Assembly (NCBI GenBank): GCA_965277745.1
Contig: OZ255837.1
Coordinates: forward strand, 496,001-560,000
Direction of reading: 5' to 3'
Length of the DNA: 64,000 nt
DNA from: G965277745 sp965277745
Lineage (GTDB): Bacteria; Pseudomonadota; Gammaproteobacteria; Cardiobacteriales; Cardiobacteriaceae
Below the pieces are notes generated by a model. The model was not told where the DNA came from and ran no database searches. It saw only the letters and a list, made by a program, of their open reading frames with translations. The translations under genes were made by a program, and so were the position numbers. Of the stretch, positions 16,625 to 26,900 are shown one piece after another; within the stretch, counting starts at the first letter, position 1; every line of letters starts with the position of its first letter.

Positions 16625-18437
16625 GACGTTCGCGCAGGATGGGCAGGCGCCCCTTGACGATTCTGCCACCGGAGATCTTGGCGATGTATTCCAGATTCGG
16701 CAGCATCCCGAGCAGCCCGGCCGGAAACAAATCCGCCTCTTTTTCTTCCAGGCGTTCCCCCTGGCTGCCGCCGTGCATCAGCGGCGCTTTGGCGGTGGCG
16801 CTCCCCTGGCTGCGCACGACATGGCGCAGGCGCGTCTTCGGCAGGTTCTCGGCGATGTATTGCTGGGTCTGGCCGTCGAGCACGCGCAGGGCGAAGATGT
16901 TGTTGACGTTACCGAGCACCCGCATCGCCTTGTTTCTGTCGCCGAGACGGGCGGCGAAATCGGCGATGGTCTGGGTCGCCACGAACAGTCTCAGTTTCGC
17001 GCCGCGGCCCTTGTTGAGGAGCTGGAGGAACGGTTCGTTGACGACCTCGGCCGCCTCGTCGACAAAAATGTTGACCGGGCGGTTGTCGAGGCCGTGATTG
17101 TAGCGATCGCCGGCGACCGCCGCGAGATCGGAGAGGAACAGCGATCCCAGCGCCGCGGCGCCCATCGCGTCGGTCAGCGCGTCGAGACCGAGATAGGCCA
17201 CCTGGGCCTTGTCGATGATCCGTTTCGCGTCGGTGACCGGTCGCGGGTCGTCGAGATCGTCGACCCGCGGCGAGAGAAGCGGACCGAGTTCGCCGGAAGT
17301 AAGCATGTTCATCACCGGCAAAAGGCTCGCCACCATCTTCGTGAAGTGGGTCTGATCGTGACGGAACATGCTGAGCAGACCCTCGAGATCCGGGTTCGGA
17401 TGTTCGGGGGCGATCACTTCGTGGTACAGGCGGGCGAACACGAGCGCCTGTTTCTCGCGCGAAAGCGTCTTCGCCTTCTCCAGGTGCCTTGCCGCCGCGC
17501 GTTCCCAGTCCGGCATCACCCGCGTCGCCCAGGCGCGGACGGCTTTGACGACGAGCTGTGCCGATCCGCCTTCGAGAAAGCGCCGCAGCTTGATCAGGTT
17601 GGGGCGCTCGTGGGTGATCACGAGCGCCTGGGCGATGTTGTTGAGCGCCTGCCAGCTGAACGACTTGAAGGGATCGGCGCCGCTCTCGGACGGGATCAAC
17701 GCGGCGAGACGACTGGCGATTTCGGTGACCCGGGTGAAATTACGCAGGGGATCGATGCGCGCCGATTCCTCCGGAAAAACCGGATGGAAGAAGACGAAGC
17801 GCTGCGGGCACCCCATCGCCAAACAGGCGCGTCTCGCGTTGTCGCGCATCCCGTGGTCGCCCTTCGGATCGATGATGATCACCGCCTCCCCCCTGAAAAC
17901 GGCCTGGGCGATCAGAATGTCGAACATGCGCGTCTTGCCGGCGCCGGTGGCGCCGACGATCAGGGTATGGCCCTCGGCGTGGGCGAGCGGCTGGCGCAGG
18001 GGTTTTTCCCGTGTTTCGACGCCGTGAATCCAGGACTGCCCCATCGCTTCGGCCTCGCCGCCGCCAAACGACTTCCAGTCCCGTTTCAGCAGTTCAGCCA
18101 CCCGCTGGGCGTGACGGGTTTCCCAGTCGAAGCCGCGGCCCAACCACATCTCCCGCGGAAAATCGCGGACCTGTCGGCGCAGGGCGGCGAGCGAGGTGGA
18201 CAGACGGCGGCGGCCGCGCAAACGCCGGTGGCGCAAAAACAATCCGAGCGCGGCGGGGAGGCGGATGACGATCATCAGCGCGCAGAGCGCGGCCATCCAG
18301 TAAAACGGGGCGGCGGGCATCGCGCCGATCCACGCCCCCGCGAGCGCGGCGGCGGCGGCGAAAAGCCATCCACAAACCGCGCGCATCTCATAATTCGGAC
18401 GCCACGGCATTTCGTAGGCAAGCGGGTCGTAAGCCAT
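16617..18437 (-). CDS. traD: TraD type IV coupling protein
   Basis: A 606-residue VirD4/TraD-like ATPase that hands the relaxase-DNA complex to the secretion channel. Two transmembrane helices near residues 21-40 and 44-68 anchor it. The Walker A motif GATGAGKT is at 162-169, Walker B is in AVIIIDPKGD near 190, and a second acidic motif is in VNIFVDEAAEVV. The C-terminal half contains LFVATQTIADFAARLG and the LGNVNNIFALRVLD segment typical of SXT/GGI TraD. It starts two bases after the traI stop with AGGAG upstream. Length and motifs look complete. Confidence 0.93.
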   Translation of the reverse strand: MAYDPLAYEMPWRPNYEMRAVCGWLFAAAAALAGAWIGAMPAAPFYWMAALCALMIVIRLPAALGLFLRHRRLRGRRRLSTSLAALRRQVRDFPREMWLGRGFDWETRHAQRVAELLKRDWKSFGGGEAEAMGQSWIHGVETREKPLRQPLAHAEGHTLIVGATGAGKTRMFDILIAQAVFRGEAVIIIDPKGDHGMRDNARRACLAMGCPQRFVFFHPVFPEESARIDPLRNFTRVTEIASRLAALIPSESGADPFKSFSWQALNNIAQALVITHERPNLIKLRRFLEGGSAQLVVKAVRAWATRVMPDWERAAARHLEKAKTLSREKQALVFARLYHEVIAPEHPNPDLEGLLSMFRHDQTHFTKMVASLLPVMNMLTSGELGPLLSPRVDDLDDPRPVTDAKRIIDKAQVAYLGLDALTDAMGAAALGSLFLSDLAAVAGDRYNHGLDNRPVNIFVDEAAEVVNEPFLQLLNKGRGAKLRLFVATQTIADFAARLGDRNKAMRVLGNVNNIFALRVLDGQTQQYIAENLPKTRLRHVVRSQGSATAKAPLMHGGSQGERLEEKEADLFPAGLLGMLPNLEYIAKISGGRIVKGRLPILRERHE

Positions 18438-18439
18438 GT

Positions 18440-20587
18440 TCAGTCGCTCTCCTTCTTCAGATACAGTTTTCCGTCGCGCAGGCGCAACGCGGGGCTGTGC
18501 TGGGCGCCATGCGACAGTCCCCTGAGAAGATGCCTGCCGATCCCCGGGTGCTCGTCGGCGATGCGGTCGAAGGCGCGGGCGTCGGTGACCAGGTCGCCGT
18601 TTTCCTCCACCACCGGCGTCACCAGCCAGCGCCCCTCTCCCCTACGGATCATCTCCTTGAGGGTCGCGAACGCCAATGGCGGCGTCATCGCCGCGGAGGC
18701 GTCCTCTTGCAGATCGGGGGGGTGTGCTGGCCGATCCGCGTCAGGAGACGCCGTCTCCTCACCTTCCCCGGCGGCGGTTTCGGCCATCGCCGACCGCGGC
18801 TTCCGTGCTCCTCGGGCGCCGTTTTCGTCTCCGTCGGCGAGCGCCGCGACGACCGCGCGCGACAAGGCCTCGACAAGGACGATGACTTTGTCTCCGCCGA
18901 CCTCGCGCACTTTGCGCCCGGGGAGCACGGGGTCCGCCACCAGGGCCTCCGCCCGCGCCAGACAGGACAACACCTTCGGCGCCGCGCCGAGCATGCGGGC
19001 GCCTTCGGGATACGGGATCAGGGCGCGCCCGTCCACCACGCGCAGCGGCGTCTCCCGCGTTCGCCCTTCGAGCAGCGGGAAAACGGCGCGTTGCAACAGT
19101 GGAGCGGCTTCGCCGAAAGCGGCGAAAGTTCGCGAAAGTTCCGCGGCGATCCTCTCACGGTTTCCCGAGCGCGCGGGTGGCGCTTGTCCGTGTCGCGGCG
19201 TCGCCGGCGGGTCACACCCGTTGCGGCGGCGGGTTTCCGCGGCGTGCTTGTCCGGGGGCGATTTTTCCTTCCCGGCACGGCACGGCGCCCCTTCCCTCGC
19301 GGAAACGTCCGTTTCCCCGGCGGCGTCGCCTTCCCCGGCGCGCCCGCGGTCGGTCTCGCGGCGGCCACCGTCGGACGTCGCGATTCCGCCCGTGATCTCC
19401 GCGGCCACGGGCGGCGGCGGCTCGTCCGGAAAGAGCAGATCGACACGGCTCAGGCGCAGCATCGTGAGTCTCGTCGTCGCACTCGCGGCAAGGATGCGCG
19501 GGGCAACCGTCCAATAGCGCCCCGCGGGTCCCGGGACGGCGAGTCCACGCGCGATGAGGAAATCGGCGAGGCGGTCCGCATCCCTGGGCACGCCGGGGAT
19601 CCCATCGCGCTCGATCAGCGCGTGGAGCGCGCCGAGGCGCCGCCACGCGAGAAACACCCCGCAATCGAGACGCCAGACTTCGGCGCCGCGAGTGTTGACC
19701 GTCCACGTCCCCGTCGCCACCAGGCGGCGTGCGGCGTCGAAAACACCATCCTCGACCGGCGCCACGGCCTGACATTCGTCCACCGTCCGCCCGCGCCGCA
19801 GGAGATCACGCGACACGCTCTCGCGATCGGCGCGCAGGGTCAGCACGCTCATCGGCCGGTTCACCGCCACGCCGGCAATCGCCTCGAGCATCGCTTCGAG
19901 AACGGCCGGCCCGCGCTCGCCGAGAAAGGCGCGGGTCGCGGAGGGAAGAACGGCGTCCACCGCGAGCAGGGAGAAACGCTCGTGCCGCTTGTGGCGGTCG
20001 TCCCGCCAACGCAGGAAATAACGCTCGACGCGATGGCGCGCGGCCCATTCGTGGAGGGCCTCGGCATACGGATTCCAGGTGAGCGATCCTGCCGCGTCGC
20101 TCACCACCACGTCCGACAGCGGCTTGCCGGCATCATGGAGGAGCCCGCAAAGACAGCAGCCGAGGCGCCAGCGCGGTTCCTCGTCGCGCCGCTCACGCGG
20201 AGTTCCGGTGTTGGAAAAAATCACCGCCGCCGACGCCCGAGCGGTCGCGAAGGCGACCTCGAGACCATGACGGAACAAACCGCCGCCGCCCTGGTGATGA
20301 TGGCCGCGCGAGGCGGGCAGCAGATGAACGAAGGCGGCGTAACGCCGGATCGGCGGTAAAACCAGACGTCGACACGCTTCTTCGCTGAAGCCGAGGGCGT
20401 CGTCGATGCGGGCGATCAATTCCGTCTGGGAGGCGAGAATCTTTTCCGGCGCGATCGCCGGCAAACCGGCGGCGAAGGGCGGATAGCGGGGAATTTCCGC
20501 GTCCCGCGGCGATCGTCGCGCCGTCGTCACGGCGCCGAAGCAACCGCGCGCGAGTCTGGCCATCCCTTTTCCGGTGAGCTTTTTCAT
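18440..20587 (-). CDS. traI: TraI MobH-family relaxase
   Basis: A 715-residue relaxase of the MobH class, as in SXT/R391 and the gonococcal genetic island. It nicks oriT and pilots the strand. The N-terminal TraI_2 domain contains PPIRRYAAFVHLLPASRGHH and GGLFRHGLEVAFATA (about 78-115) and an HD metal motif LLHDAGKP (His151-Asp152). A long Ala/Arg-rich linker follows. A C-terminal winged-helix-like TraI_2_C region lies near 590-690 (LRVVDGRALIPYPEGARMLG). The start at 20587 has GAGG upstream; the open frame continues far upstream only because of high GC. First gene of the traI-traD-DUF4400 operon. Confidence 0.9.
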   Translation of the reverse strand: MKKLTGKGMARLARGCFGAVTTARRSPRDAEIPRYPPFAAGLPAIAPEKILASQTELIARIDDALGFSEEACRRLVLPPIRRYAAFVHLLPASRGHHHQGGGGLFRHGLEVAFATARASAAVIFSNTGTPRERRDEEPRWRLGCCLCGLLHDAGKPLSDVVVSDAAGSLTWNPYAEALHEWAARHRVERYFLRWRDDRHKRHERFSLLAVDAVLPSATRAFLGERGPAVLEAMLEAIAGVAVNRPMSVLTLRADRESVSRDLLRRGRTVDECQAVAPVEDGVFDAARRLVATGTWTVNTRGAEVWRLDCGVFLAWRRLGALHALIERDGIPGVPRDADRLADFLIARGLAVPGPAGRYWTVAPRILAASATTRLTMLRLSRVDLLFPDEPPPPVAAEITGGIATSDGGRRETDRGRAGEGDAAGETDVSAREGAPCRAGKEKSPPDKHAAETRRRNGCDPPATPRHGQAPPARSGNRERIAAELSRTFAAFGEAAPLLQRAVFPLLEGRTRETPLRVVDGRALIPYPEGARMLGAAPKVLSCLARAEALVADPVLPGRKVREVGGDKVIVLVEALSRAVVAALADGDENGARGARKPRSAMAETAAGEGEETASPDADRPAHPPDLQEDASAAMTPPLAFATLKEMIRRGEGRWLVTPVVEENGDLVTDARAFDRIADEHPGIGRHLLRGLSHGAQHSPALRLRDGKLYLKKESD

Positions 20588-20630
20588 CGTCTCATCCTCG
20601 CAGACGACGCGGGAAGAAAAAAGCCGTCGA

Positions 20631-20649
20631 ATCGCCCAAAATGGGCGAT
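20631..20649. promoter_or_regulatory. Palindromic operator candidate between traI and the divergent tra operon
   Basis: A perfect palindrome with 7-bp arms ATCGCCC/GGGCGAT around AAAAT, in the 135-base divergent control region of traI and the lipoprotein-trhF-traW-traU-traN operon. With the following ATTCGACGG (minus strand) it matches the parM upstream region at 59642-59665 with two differences in 24 bases. It is likely a binding site for an element-encoded regulator. Confidence 0.6.
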
Positions 20650-20722
20650 CCGAGGACTTTTCTTCTCGCCGGCCCCGCTTACAATGGAGGCGTGACCCGG
20701 CTTCCCCGGAAGGAGAGACGCG

Positions 20723-21175
20723 ATGAAAAAACTGGCGACGTTCGCCGCGACCGCGATCCTCGCGGCCTGCGCGCACAACGTTCCGCGCAGGGCGGCGATC
20801 GCAAGGCCCGCCCCCCTGGAACACCCGCCTCCCCAAGTGAACGAGGGGGGAGAACACGGCGCAACGCGGGCGGATCCACCCTCCGCGACCCCGCCACAGG
20901 ATCCGGAAAGGCGACACGCGCGCGCCGCCGGTCGCCTGTCGCTCGCCTGGGGCAACCGCGGTCGTGGCGGCGCGGCGCGGCGCCTGCCCGGCTACATCCA
21001 CGTCTTCGTTCCCTGTCGGGGCGATCCGTGCGGCGACAGCGAAAGGATCGATCTTTCTCCCGCGGCGCGGGAAAAGGGGAAAAAAGCGATGGCCGCGGGC
21101 GGAAACGCCATCGTCAAAGCGCGGGAGGCGCTCGCGGCGGCGCAAGGCGCCTGCCCGCCGGCGCGAACGCGGTGA
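20723..21175 (+). CDS. Small lipoprotein opening the traN operon
   Basis: A 150-residue protein starting MKKLATFAATAILAACAHNV: a lipoprotein signal with lipobox LAAC and predicted lipid attachment at Cys16. The mature part is proline/arginine-rich at first, then has YIHVFVPCRGDPCGDSERID and an alanine-rich helix. I do not recognise the family. GGAAGGAG before the ATG is a strong ribosome binding site. The stop overlaps the GTG of the next gene (GTGA). Position at the head of the trhF-traW-traU-traN operon suggests an outer-membrane or periplasmic part of the transfer apparatus. Confidence 0.6.
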   Translation: MKKLATFAATAILAACAHNVPRRAAIARPAPLEHPPPQVNEGGEHGATRADPPSATPPQDPERRHARAAGRLSLAWGNRGRGGAARRLPGYIHVFVPCRGDPCGDSERIDLSPAAREKGKKAMAAGGNAIVKAREALAAAQGACPPARTR

Positions 21176-21696
21176 GGAAAGGCTTCGCCGCGAGGCGCCT
21201 GGTGAAGAAGACGAGCTGGAGAAGTTTCGCCTGGAAAGCGGCGCTGCTGACCCTCGCGTTTTGGGCGCTTGGCGCCGCCTTCGCCGCCCGCTACCGCGTC
21301 GGCGTCGATCCGCAGCGGGAGAGCTGCCTGCCGGGGCACACCGTCTTTCTGATCGACCTGCGCGACCGCGCTTTGCGAAAAGGGGCGATGTACGCCTTTC
21401 GCGCGAAGAACGCGCGGCCATTCTACGCGGACGGCACCGCAATGATCAAAATACTCGCCGCGGTCCCCGGCGACCGGGTGGCGATCGATGCCCGCGGGAC
21501 GATTTTCGTCAACGGCGACAAGGTCGGCGAGGGACTGCCGCTCGCTGGCGCGCGCGCGGATCACTTCCGCGGGCGGACGACGCTCGCGGCGGGGCGTTAC
21601 TGGTTCATGGGCACGGATGCGGCGAGCTTCGACTCGCGCTACTGGGGAACGGTGGGGGATGAACAAATCATCGGCCGCGCCTGGCCGCTTTTCTAA
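21172..21696 (+). CDS. TraF/TrhF-type S26 signal peptidase
   Basis: A 174-residue peptidase of family S26, the transfer-specific type (TraF of RP4, TrhF of R27/SXT) that processes pilin or other transfer proteins in the periplasm. One N-terminal membrane segment (AALLTLAFWALGAAFAARY, near 22-40) is followed by PQRESCLPGHTVFL with the catalytic Ser, and MIKILAAVPGDRVAI with the general-base Lys. YWFMGTDAASFDSRYWGTVG is the conserved C-terminal block. I start at GTG 21172 (GTGA overlap); a GTG at 21202 is an alternative because no good ribosome binding site precedes the first. Confidence 0.8.
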   Translation: MRKGFAARRLVKKTSWRSFAWKAALLTLAFWALGAAFAARYRVGVDPQRESCLPGHTVFLIDLRDRALRKGAMYAFRAKNARPFYADGTAMIKILAAVPGDRVAIDARGTIFVNGDKVGEGLPLAGARADHFRGRTTLAAGRYWFMGTDAASFDSRYWGTVGDEQIIGRAWPLF

Positions 21697-22900
21697 AGTC
21701 GCCGCCGCCCTTCTGGCACTCGCCGGCGGATCCTCGGCGCAAGAGGCGGCGCTGTCGGCGGCGGACGAAGCCCTCGTCGAACGCGGAAAACGGATCGTGG
21801 AGAACGCGCCGACAATGGCGCCGCCGGCGACATGGGACAAAGCGCGGGCGGAAGCCGGCACGCTCCTCGAGCGACTGCGCGGCGACGATCCGACCCTGCG
21901 CGCGGCGCGCCGCCGACAAGTGGAAAAGGCGCGCCATGGCGGGCGCGGCATTCTCGTCTTCGTCTCCTTTTCCCTGGGGGAACAAGGCCTCGACGACGCC
22001 CTCTCCGCGGTTTCCGGACGCGCCGAGGCGACGGCGGTGTTTCGCGGCGTCCCCGACGGGATGAGCCTGGTACAGGGCATCGCGGCGATTCGCCGCCTCG
22101 CGGCCGGGAAAGATCCACCGCCGGCGATCGTCATCGATCCCACCCTGTTCCGGGCCTACGACATCGGCGCGGTGCCGAGCGTCGTCATCGTCGCGGCGCA
22201 AGCGGGGTCGGAGGAAAAACCGCGCCCCGTCGCCCGCGTCGCCGGTCTCGCCGATCCGCGCTGGCTCCTTCGTGCGGTCGAAGGCGGAGAGACGGGAGAC
22301 CTGGGCATTCGCGGGCCGCTCGCGGCGATCGCGGAAGCGGATCCGATCACCGTCGCCGGGCGGCGTCTCGCCGCCATCGACTGGGAAGAGAAGAAACGCG
22401 GCGCGATCGCGCGTTTCTGGGCGGGACAGCGCTTCAACGAGTTGCCGCCAGCAAAGAAAGCGCGGACCCGCGAGATCGATCCCAGCGTCACGATCACCCG
22501 GGATATCGTCACCACCGATGGCGCGGTGCTCGCCCACGCCGGCGAGGTGGTCGATCCCTTGTGCACCGGCAAAGAAAAATGCGCGCCGGGCAGACGGCGA
22601 TTCACCGAGGCGGTGGTCGTGTTCGACCCGCTCGACGCGCGCCAGGTGAAAACGCTTTCGCGGGCGCTGCCGGCGATCCGCCGCGAGCCCGGGGTGCGGC
22701 GGGTGACTTGGATCGCCACCCGCCTCGACCGCGAAAAAGGCTGGGACGGCTACCGGGAGGTCACCGCGCAGGTCGACGCCCCGGTCTACCTGCTGACCGC
22801 GGAGATCGTCTCTCGCTTCGCCCTGGAGCACACCCCGAGCGTGATTACCGCGCGCGGTGGAAAATTTCTGATTCGCGAACTGGCGGCGGAGGAACAATGA
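21659..22900 (+). CDS. traW: TrbC-TraW fusion, pilus assembly
   Basis: A 413-residue periplasmic protein combining two F-type pilus assembly proteins. After a signal sequence (VAAALLALAGGSSAQ, about 14-28) comes a TrbC-like thioredoxin-fold part (RGILVFVSFSLGEQGLDDAL, AIVIDPTLFRAYDIGAVPSV), then a TraW part with WAGQRFNELPPAKKARTREI, DIVTTDGAVLAHAGEVVDPL and VYLLTAEIVSRF. The ATG at 21659 lies inside the preceding gene (38-base overlap) with GGTGGGGG upstream. The stop overlaps the traU start (ATGA). Fused TrbC-TraW proteins are known in SXT/R27-type systems. Confidence 0.85.
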   Translation: MNKSSAAPGRFSKVAAALLALAGGSSAQEAALSAADEALVERGKRIVENAPTMAPPATWDKARAEAGTLLERLRGDDPTLRAARRRQVEKARHGGRGILVFVSFSLGEQGLDDALSAVSGRAEATAVFRGVPDGMSLVQGIAAIRRLAAGKDPPPAIVIDPTLFRAYDIGAVPSVVIVAAQAGSEEKPRPVARVAGLADPRWLLRAVEGGETGDLGIRGPLAAIAEADPITVAGRRLAAIDWEEKKRGAIARFWAGQRFNELPPAKKARTREIDPSVTITRDIVTTDGAVLAHAGEVVDPLCTGKEKCAPGRRRFTEAVVVFDPLDARQVKTLSRALPAIRREPGVRRVTWIATRLDREKGWDGYREVTAQVDAPVYLLTAEIVSRFALEHTPSVITARGGKFLIRELAAEEQ

Positions 22901-23973
22901 AAGAAACGCGTGACCTCGAACGACGCGCCGGTGGCAAAATCTTCGCCGCCACCCGCCGCGTTCTCCGCGCGCTCGGAATCGGCCTGTGTTTGTGCGCCGC
23001 CTTCGCCGCCGCGCCCTCGCGGGGTGACGGCGATCCGGGGTGCCACGACGCCGGGGTGATCGGGGCGAAACTGATCAGCGACATCTGCTGGCGTTGTCTG
23101 TTTCCGATCCGCGTCGCGGGCGCGGCGATGGACGGTGTCGGTGGCTCCGTTCCGAGCGGCGCGGTCGACGATCCCCTGTGCGCCTGCCGCGACAACCAGG
23201 GCGTCTGGATTCCGGGAGTCACCACCGCCATGTGGGAACCGGCGCGCCTGCTCGAGTTCCAGCGCGTGCCGGGCTGTTCCTCGGTGCTCGGCGGGATACG
23301 CTTCCCGTTCGCGCGCACCGACCAGGGGCATCACGGCGGTGACGGCGGCGATGGCGGCGACGGTTCCTTCATGCACTACCATTACTACGCTTTTCCCTTG
23401 CTGATCATGCTCGACCTGTTCGTCAAGCCTTCCTGTCACGCCGACGGTTACGTCGATCTGGACCTGATGTATCTTTCGGAACTGGATCCGACCTGGAACG
23501 ACGACGAACTCGCTTTTTTCACCAATCCGGAAGCCGCCGCGGTCGCCAACCCGGTCGCGGCGGCGGCCTGCACCGCGGACGCGGTCGCGGCGACGGCGGG
23601 CAGGCCGAGCGAACGCCTTTTTTGGTGTGCCGGCTCCTGGGGCACACTGTATCCCCTGAGCGGACGCCAGAACGGCGGCAAGGGGGTGATCCGCGACAGC
23701 GCCCTGCTCGGCGCGCGGGTTCTCGCCGCGCTGCACCGCCGCGGTCTGGCGTGGAAAACCATGGGCCAGGAGGCGATGTGCCGCGCGGTGATTTACCCTA
23801 CCCTGCCGAAAACGCAGTACAAATTCACCCTGCTCTATCCAGTGCCCGAAACGCGCTCCGCTCATGTGATCGGCGAATCGGCGCTGACCTGGGGAATCGC
23901 CCGGACGATTCCGGCGATCGGACAGGATCCGGTGTACACCATCTGGCGCTGGCATGACTGCTGCAATCACTGA
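22897..23973 (+). CDS. traU: TraU, DNA transfer/pilus assembly
   Basis: A 358-residue periplasmic TraU protein, required for DNA transfer in F-like systems. A signal region lies near 22-42 (VLRALGIGLCLCAAFAAAPS). Family marks are IGAKLISDICWRCLFPIRVA, CRDNQGVWIPGVTTAMWEPA, the glycine/aspartate-rich loop before MHYHYYAFPLLIMLDLF, and a conserved cysteine-rich end (DPVYTIWRWHDCCNH). The many paired cysteines fit the thiol-disulfide enzymes encoded in this element. It overlaps traW by 4 and traN by 20 bases. Confidence 0.9.
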   Translation: MKETRDLERRAGGKIFAATRRVLRALGIGLCLCAAFAAAPSRGDGDPGCHDAGVIGAKLISDICWRCLFPIRVAGAAMDGVGGSVPSGAVDDPLCACRDNQGVWIPGVTTAMWEPARLLEFQRVPGCSSVLGGIRFPFARTDQGHHGGDGGDGGDGSFMHYHYYAFPLLIMLDLFVKPSCHADGYVDLDLMYLSELDPTWNDDELAFFTNPEAAAVANPVAAAACTADAVAATAGRPSERLFWCAGSWGTLYPLSGRQNGGKGVIRDSALLGARVLAALHRRGLAWKTMGQEAMCRAVIYPTLPKTQYKFTLLYPVPETRSAHVIGESALTWGIARTIPAIGQDPVYTIWRWHDCCNH

Positions 23974-26900
23974 GCACGAGGCGAAAGGCGGGAAAACGAC
24001 GCCTCGAAACCATTTCCGCAACGGACTCGCCTGGCTCCTGATCGCGGCGTTGTCGCTGCCGCCGGCGCGCGCCGGAGAGGAACATACGGATCCCGCGGTG
24101 ACGGGCAGACAGGCGCAGGCTTTCGGGCAGGAACTCTCCGCTTCGTTCGCCGCCGAGGCGGGGACGGTGCAGGACGGGGTGATCACCGTCCCTACCCTGA
24201 AAGACGGCGCCTTTCGCGACGACGGCGGCGCCCGCGTCGAGGTGCGCGAGTTGTTTCCGGGCACGAGCGCCGCCGCCAAGCGTCCGCCGCGCTACTATTT
24301 CCCCGACGCGCGCGAACCGGACGTGACGACCCTGCAAGGCCTCCACGCCTCGGGTGACGCGATGGACAAGACGGGCGCGACGGCGAAGCGATCGTTGTGG
24401 GACGACGCCCACAGCGCCAAACCCTCTGTTTCAGGGGCGGCCTACAAAGTCCTGCTCGACGCCGCCGACCGCTCACGGCCCGATTTCAGCGCCGATCCGT
24501 TGCTCGAAAGCGCGAAAAAGACCTACGCGGCGATCGATCCGATCGCCGCGGGCTTCGGCGATTGCGCCGAGGAAACGGCCTTTCGGCGAGGGAAAACGAC
24601 GGCGCACTTGCCCGACTACCGCCACTGTGAACGGGTGCGCGACGAGAGCGCGGCCTGCGAAGTCCTCCACGACTACCGCGCCTCGGTGATCCGTCATCAC
24701 GACGGCCCGTACAACCTGCGCCCCTGTGGCGACGGCTGCGTGGAACTGTGGATCGGCAAAGTCGGAGACAATTACTGGAAGGGCTGGTGCGCGATCCACG
24801 AAGTGTCGACCCAAGTGCGGGTCGACAATCCGCGGGCGATCGTCTCGGCGCGGCTCGAATACGTCAAGTGGGACGATTACATGCAGATCCGCGTCGGCGA
24901 TCCGGGCCGGGAAACGACCGTCTGGAGCGGCCCCTACGGCGCTCGTTTCCCGCCCGAGACCGAGGGTCGCTGCGAACTCTCGACCAGCTGGGAGCGCAAT
25001 CCCGGCGTCGACGTGACCCGCTACTTCAGAGATGTCGCGCCGGGCGCGGTGGTCTCCTTCAAGATCCGGGTGTCCGTCTCCGGAGCCGGCGAGGGCTACG
25101 GGCGGATAAGAATCCGCTACGACGCGGAAAAATCCGTCAGCGGCGATCGCTGGTCTCCACAGCGCTGTGTCGACGCGGCGCGGGCGGCCGCGGACAGCGG
25201 CTTCGCCGGCAGCGAAATCACCTGTGTCGAGGCCCCCGAAGACAGCGCCGGCTGCGTCGTCGTCGACGGCGCGAAGATCTGCGCGTCGTGGCTCGAGCCG
25301 TCCCCCCTGCCCGGCGTGCCGAGACTGTGCCGCAAGGCGCGGGTGAAGACCGACTACAGCTTCTACAAGGGACGGATGGACTGCTTTCGCGATCCCGCCG
25401 GGGAAAGGCATTGCCCGTACAATCCGGGCGGGCGCCTCGACAGTTGCACGACCTTCGAAAAAGACCCCCGCTGCGGCTTCATCGCCTCCACCTGTGTCGA
25501 GGGCGCCCGCGACAAGGACGGAAGCTGCTACGTGCAGGAAGACACTTACGACTGCGGCGACGATGTCGCGATAGCGACCTTGAAGAAAGAGAGCCGCTAC
25601 CGCTGCGCCGGCCCGATCCGCTGCATGGGCGACGACTGTATCGATCCGCGGACCTCGCAAAGCACGGACTTCGCGCGCGCGGCGGCGCTGCTTCACGCCG
25701 CGGAATTCGCGACCCGGGACATGGCGTGCAGCGGTCGTCACGGCACCGCGAAACCGAGCGGGGACGAGGACGTCGTCTGCGCCGCGTTCGCGGGAGAGGC
25801 CGGAGAATGCAAGATCGCCGTCGGCGGCGTCCAGGATTGCTGCGAGAAGCCGGCCGGGGTTTCGCTGACCGATTACCTGGAAATGATCATGCTCACCCCG
25901 AAGCTCGACGCGGCGGTCATGGCCCTCGAAAAAGGTACCGCGGTACGGAGCGCCTACCAGTTGCTGCGCGACCCGCTGCTCGAAGGCTGGACGAAACTGA
26001 CGCGGCCGTTCACCGCCTACATCGAGAACATCTCCGGCGCCGTGGACACCCTTCCGTCGGTGAGCAAGCTTGGCGCGGGTCTCGTCGACACGCTGAAAGC
26101 CAAGGCCAAAGACCTTTTGGTCGATATCATGAGTTCCAGCGGCGGCGGTATGACCGAAGCGGCGGCGGAAGCGACGGCCTCGCAAATGGTCGAAGGCGCA
26201 GCGACCGCGCTCGGCGCCGCGATGACGGCCTACGCCGCCTATCAGGTGGCCACCGTGATGGTGAAAATGGCGTGGAAATGTGAAAAAAAAGAATTCGAGA
26301 TCAACGCCAAGCGCGCCCTCAAGAGTTGCAGCCACGTCGGCTCTTATTGCCGCAGCCGCGCACTCGGCGCCTGCGTGGAAAAAAGGGAAGTTTACTGCTG
26401 CTTCAATTCTCCGTTGTCGCGTATCGTCCAGGAGCAGGTCCGGTCGCAACTGGGGATGGATTTCGGCGACGCGAAACACCCGCACTGCGAAGGGATTCCC
26501 TTCACGGAACTGAAGAAGGTCGACTGGAACGCGGTCGATCTCGACGAGTGGCTGGGCATCTTGCAAAGCGGCGGACGACTGCCGGATCCAGGCGCGATCG
26601 ACATGGAATCGCTGACCGGCTCGGGCAGCGTCTTCGACACCGATGGCACACGCGGCAACGCGCGGGAAAGGACTGTACAGCGTCTGCGGGGCATCGACGT
26701 CGACGCCAGGCGCCGCGAGGCGGCGGGCGGGATCGCCTTGCGCCCGCGGGGAAGCGATGTGCAAGCGGTGGAACATCTCGAGAAGAAACAGCGGCGGCAG
26801 TCGGGGGAGTTGGACAAAACGAGGCGGGAACTCACGGAAAAACGCCGGGAAAGCGGGAAAATCGAGGGAGAGATAAGCGTCCTGGAGAAGAAAAAGTCCG

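Noticed and set aside
16623..19517. A 964-residue open frame on the plus strand, and other long antisense frames over traD, traI, traC and tpsA
   Set aside because: They mirror strongly supported genes on the other strand. High GC leaves antisense frames open, and the translated proteins are Arg/Pro-rich without motifs.
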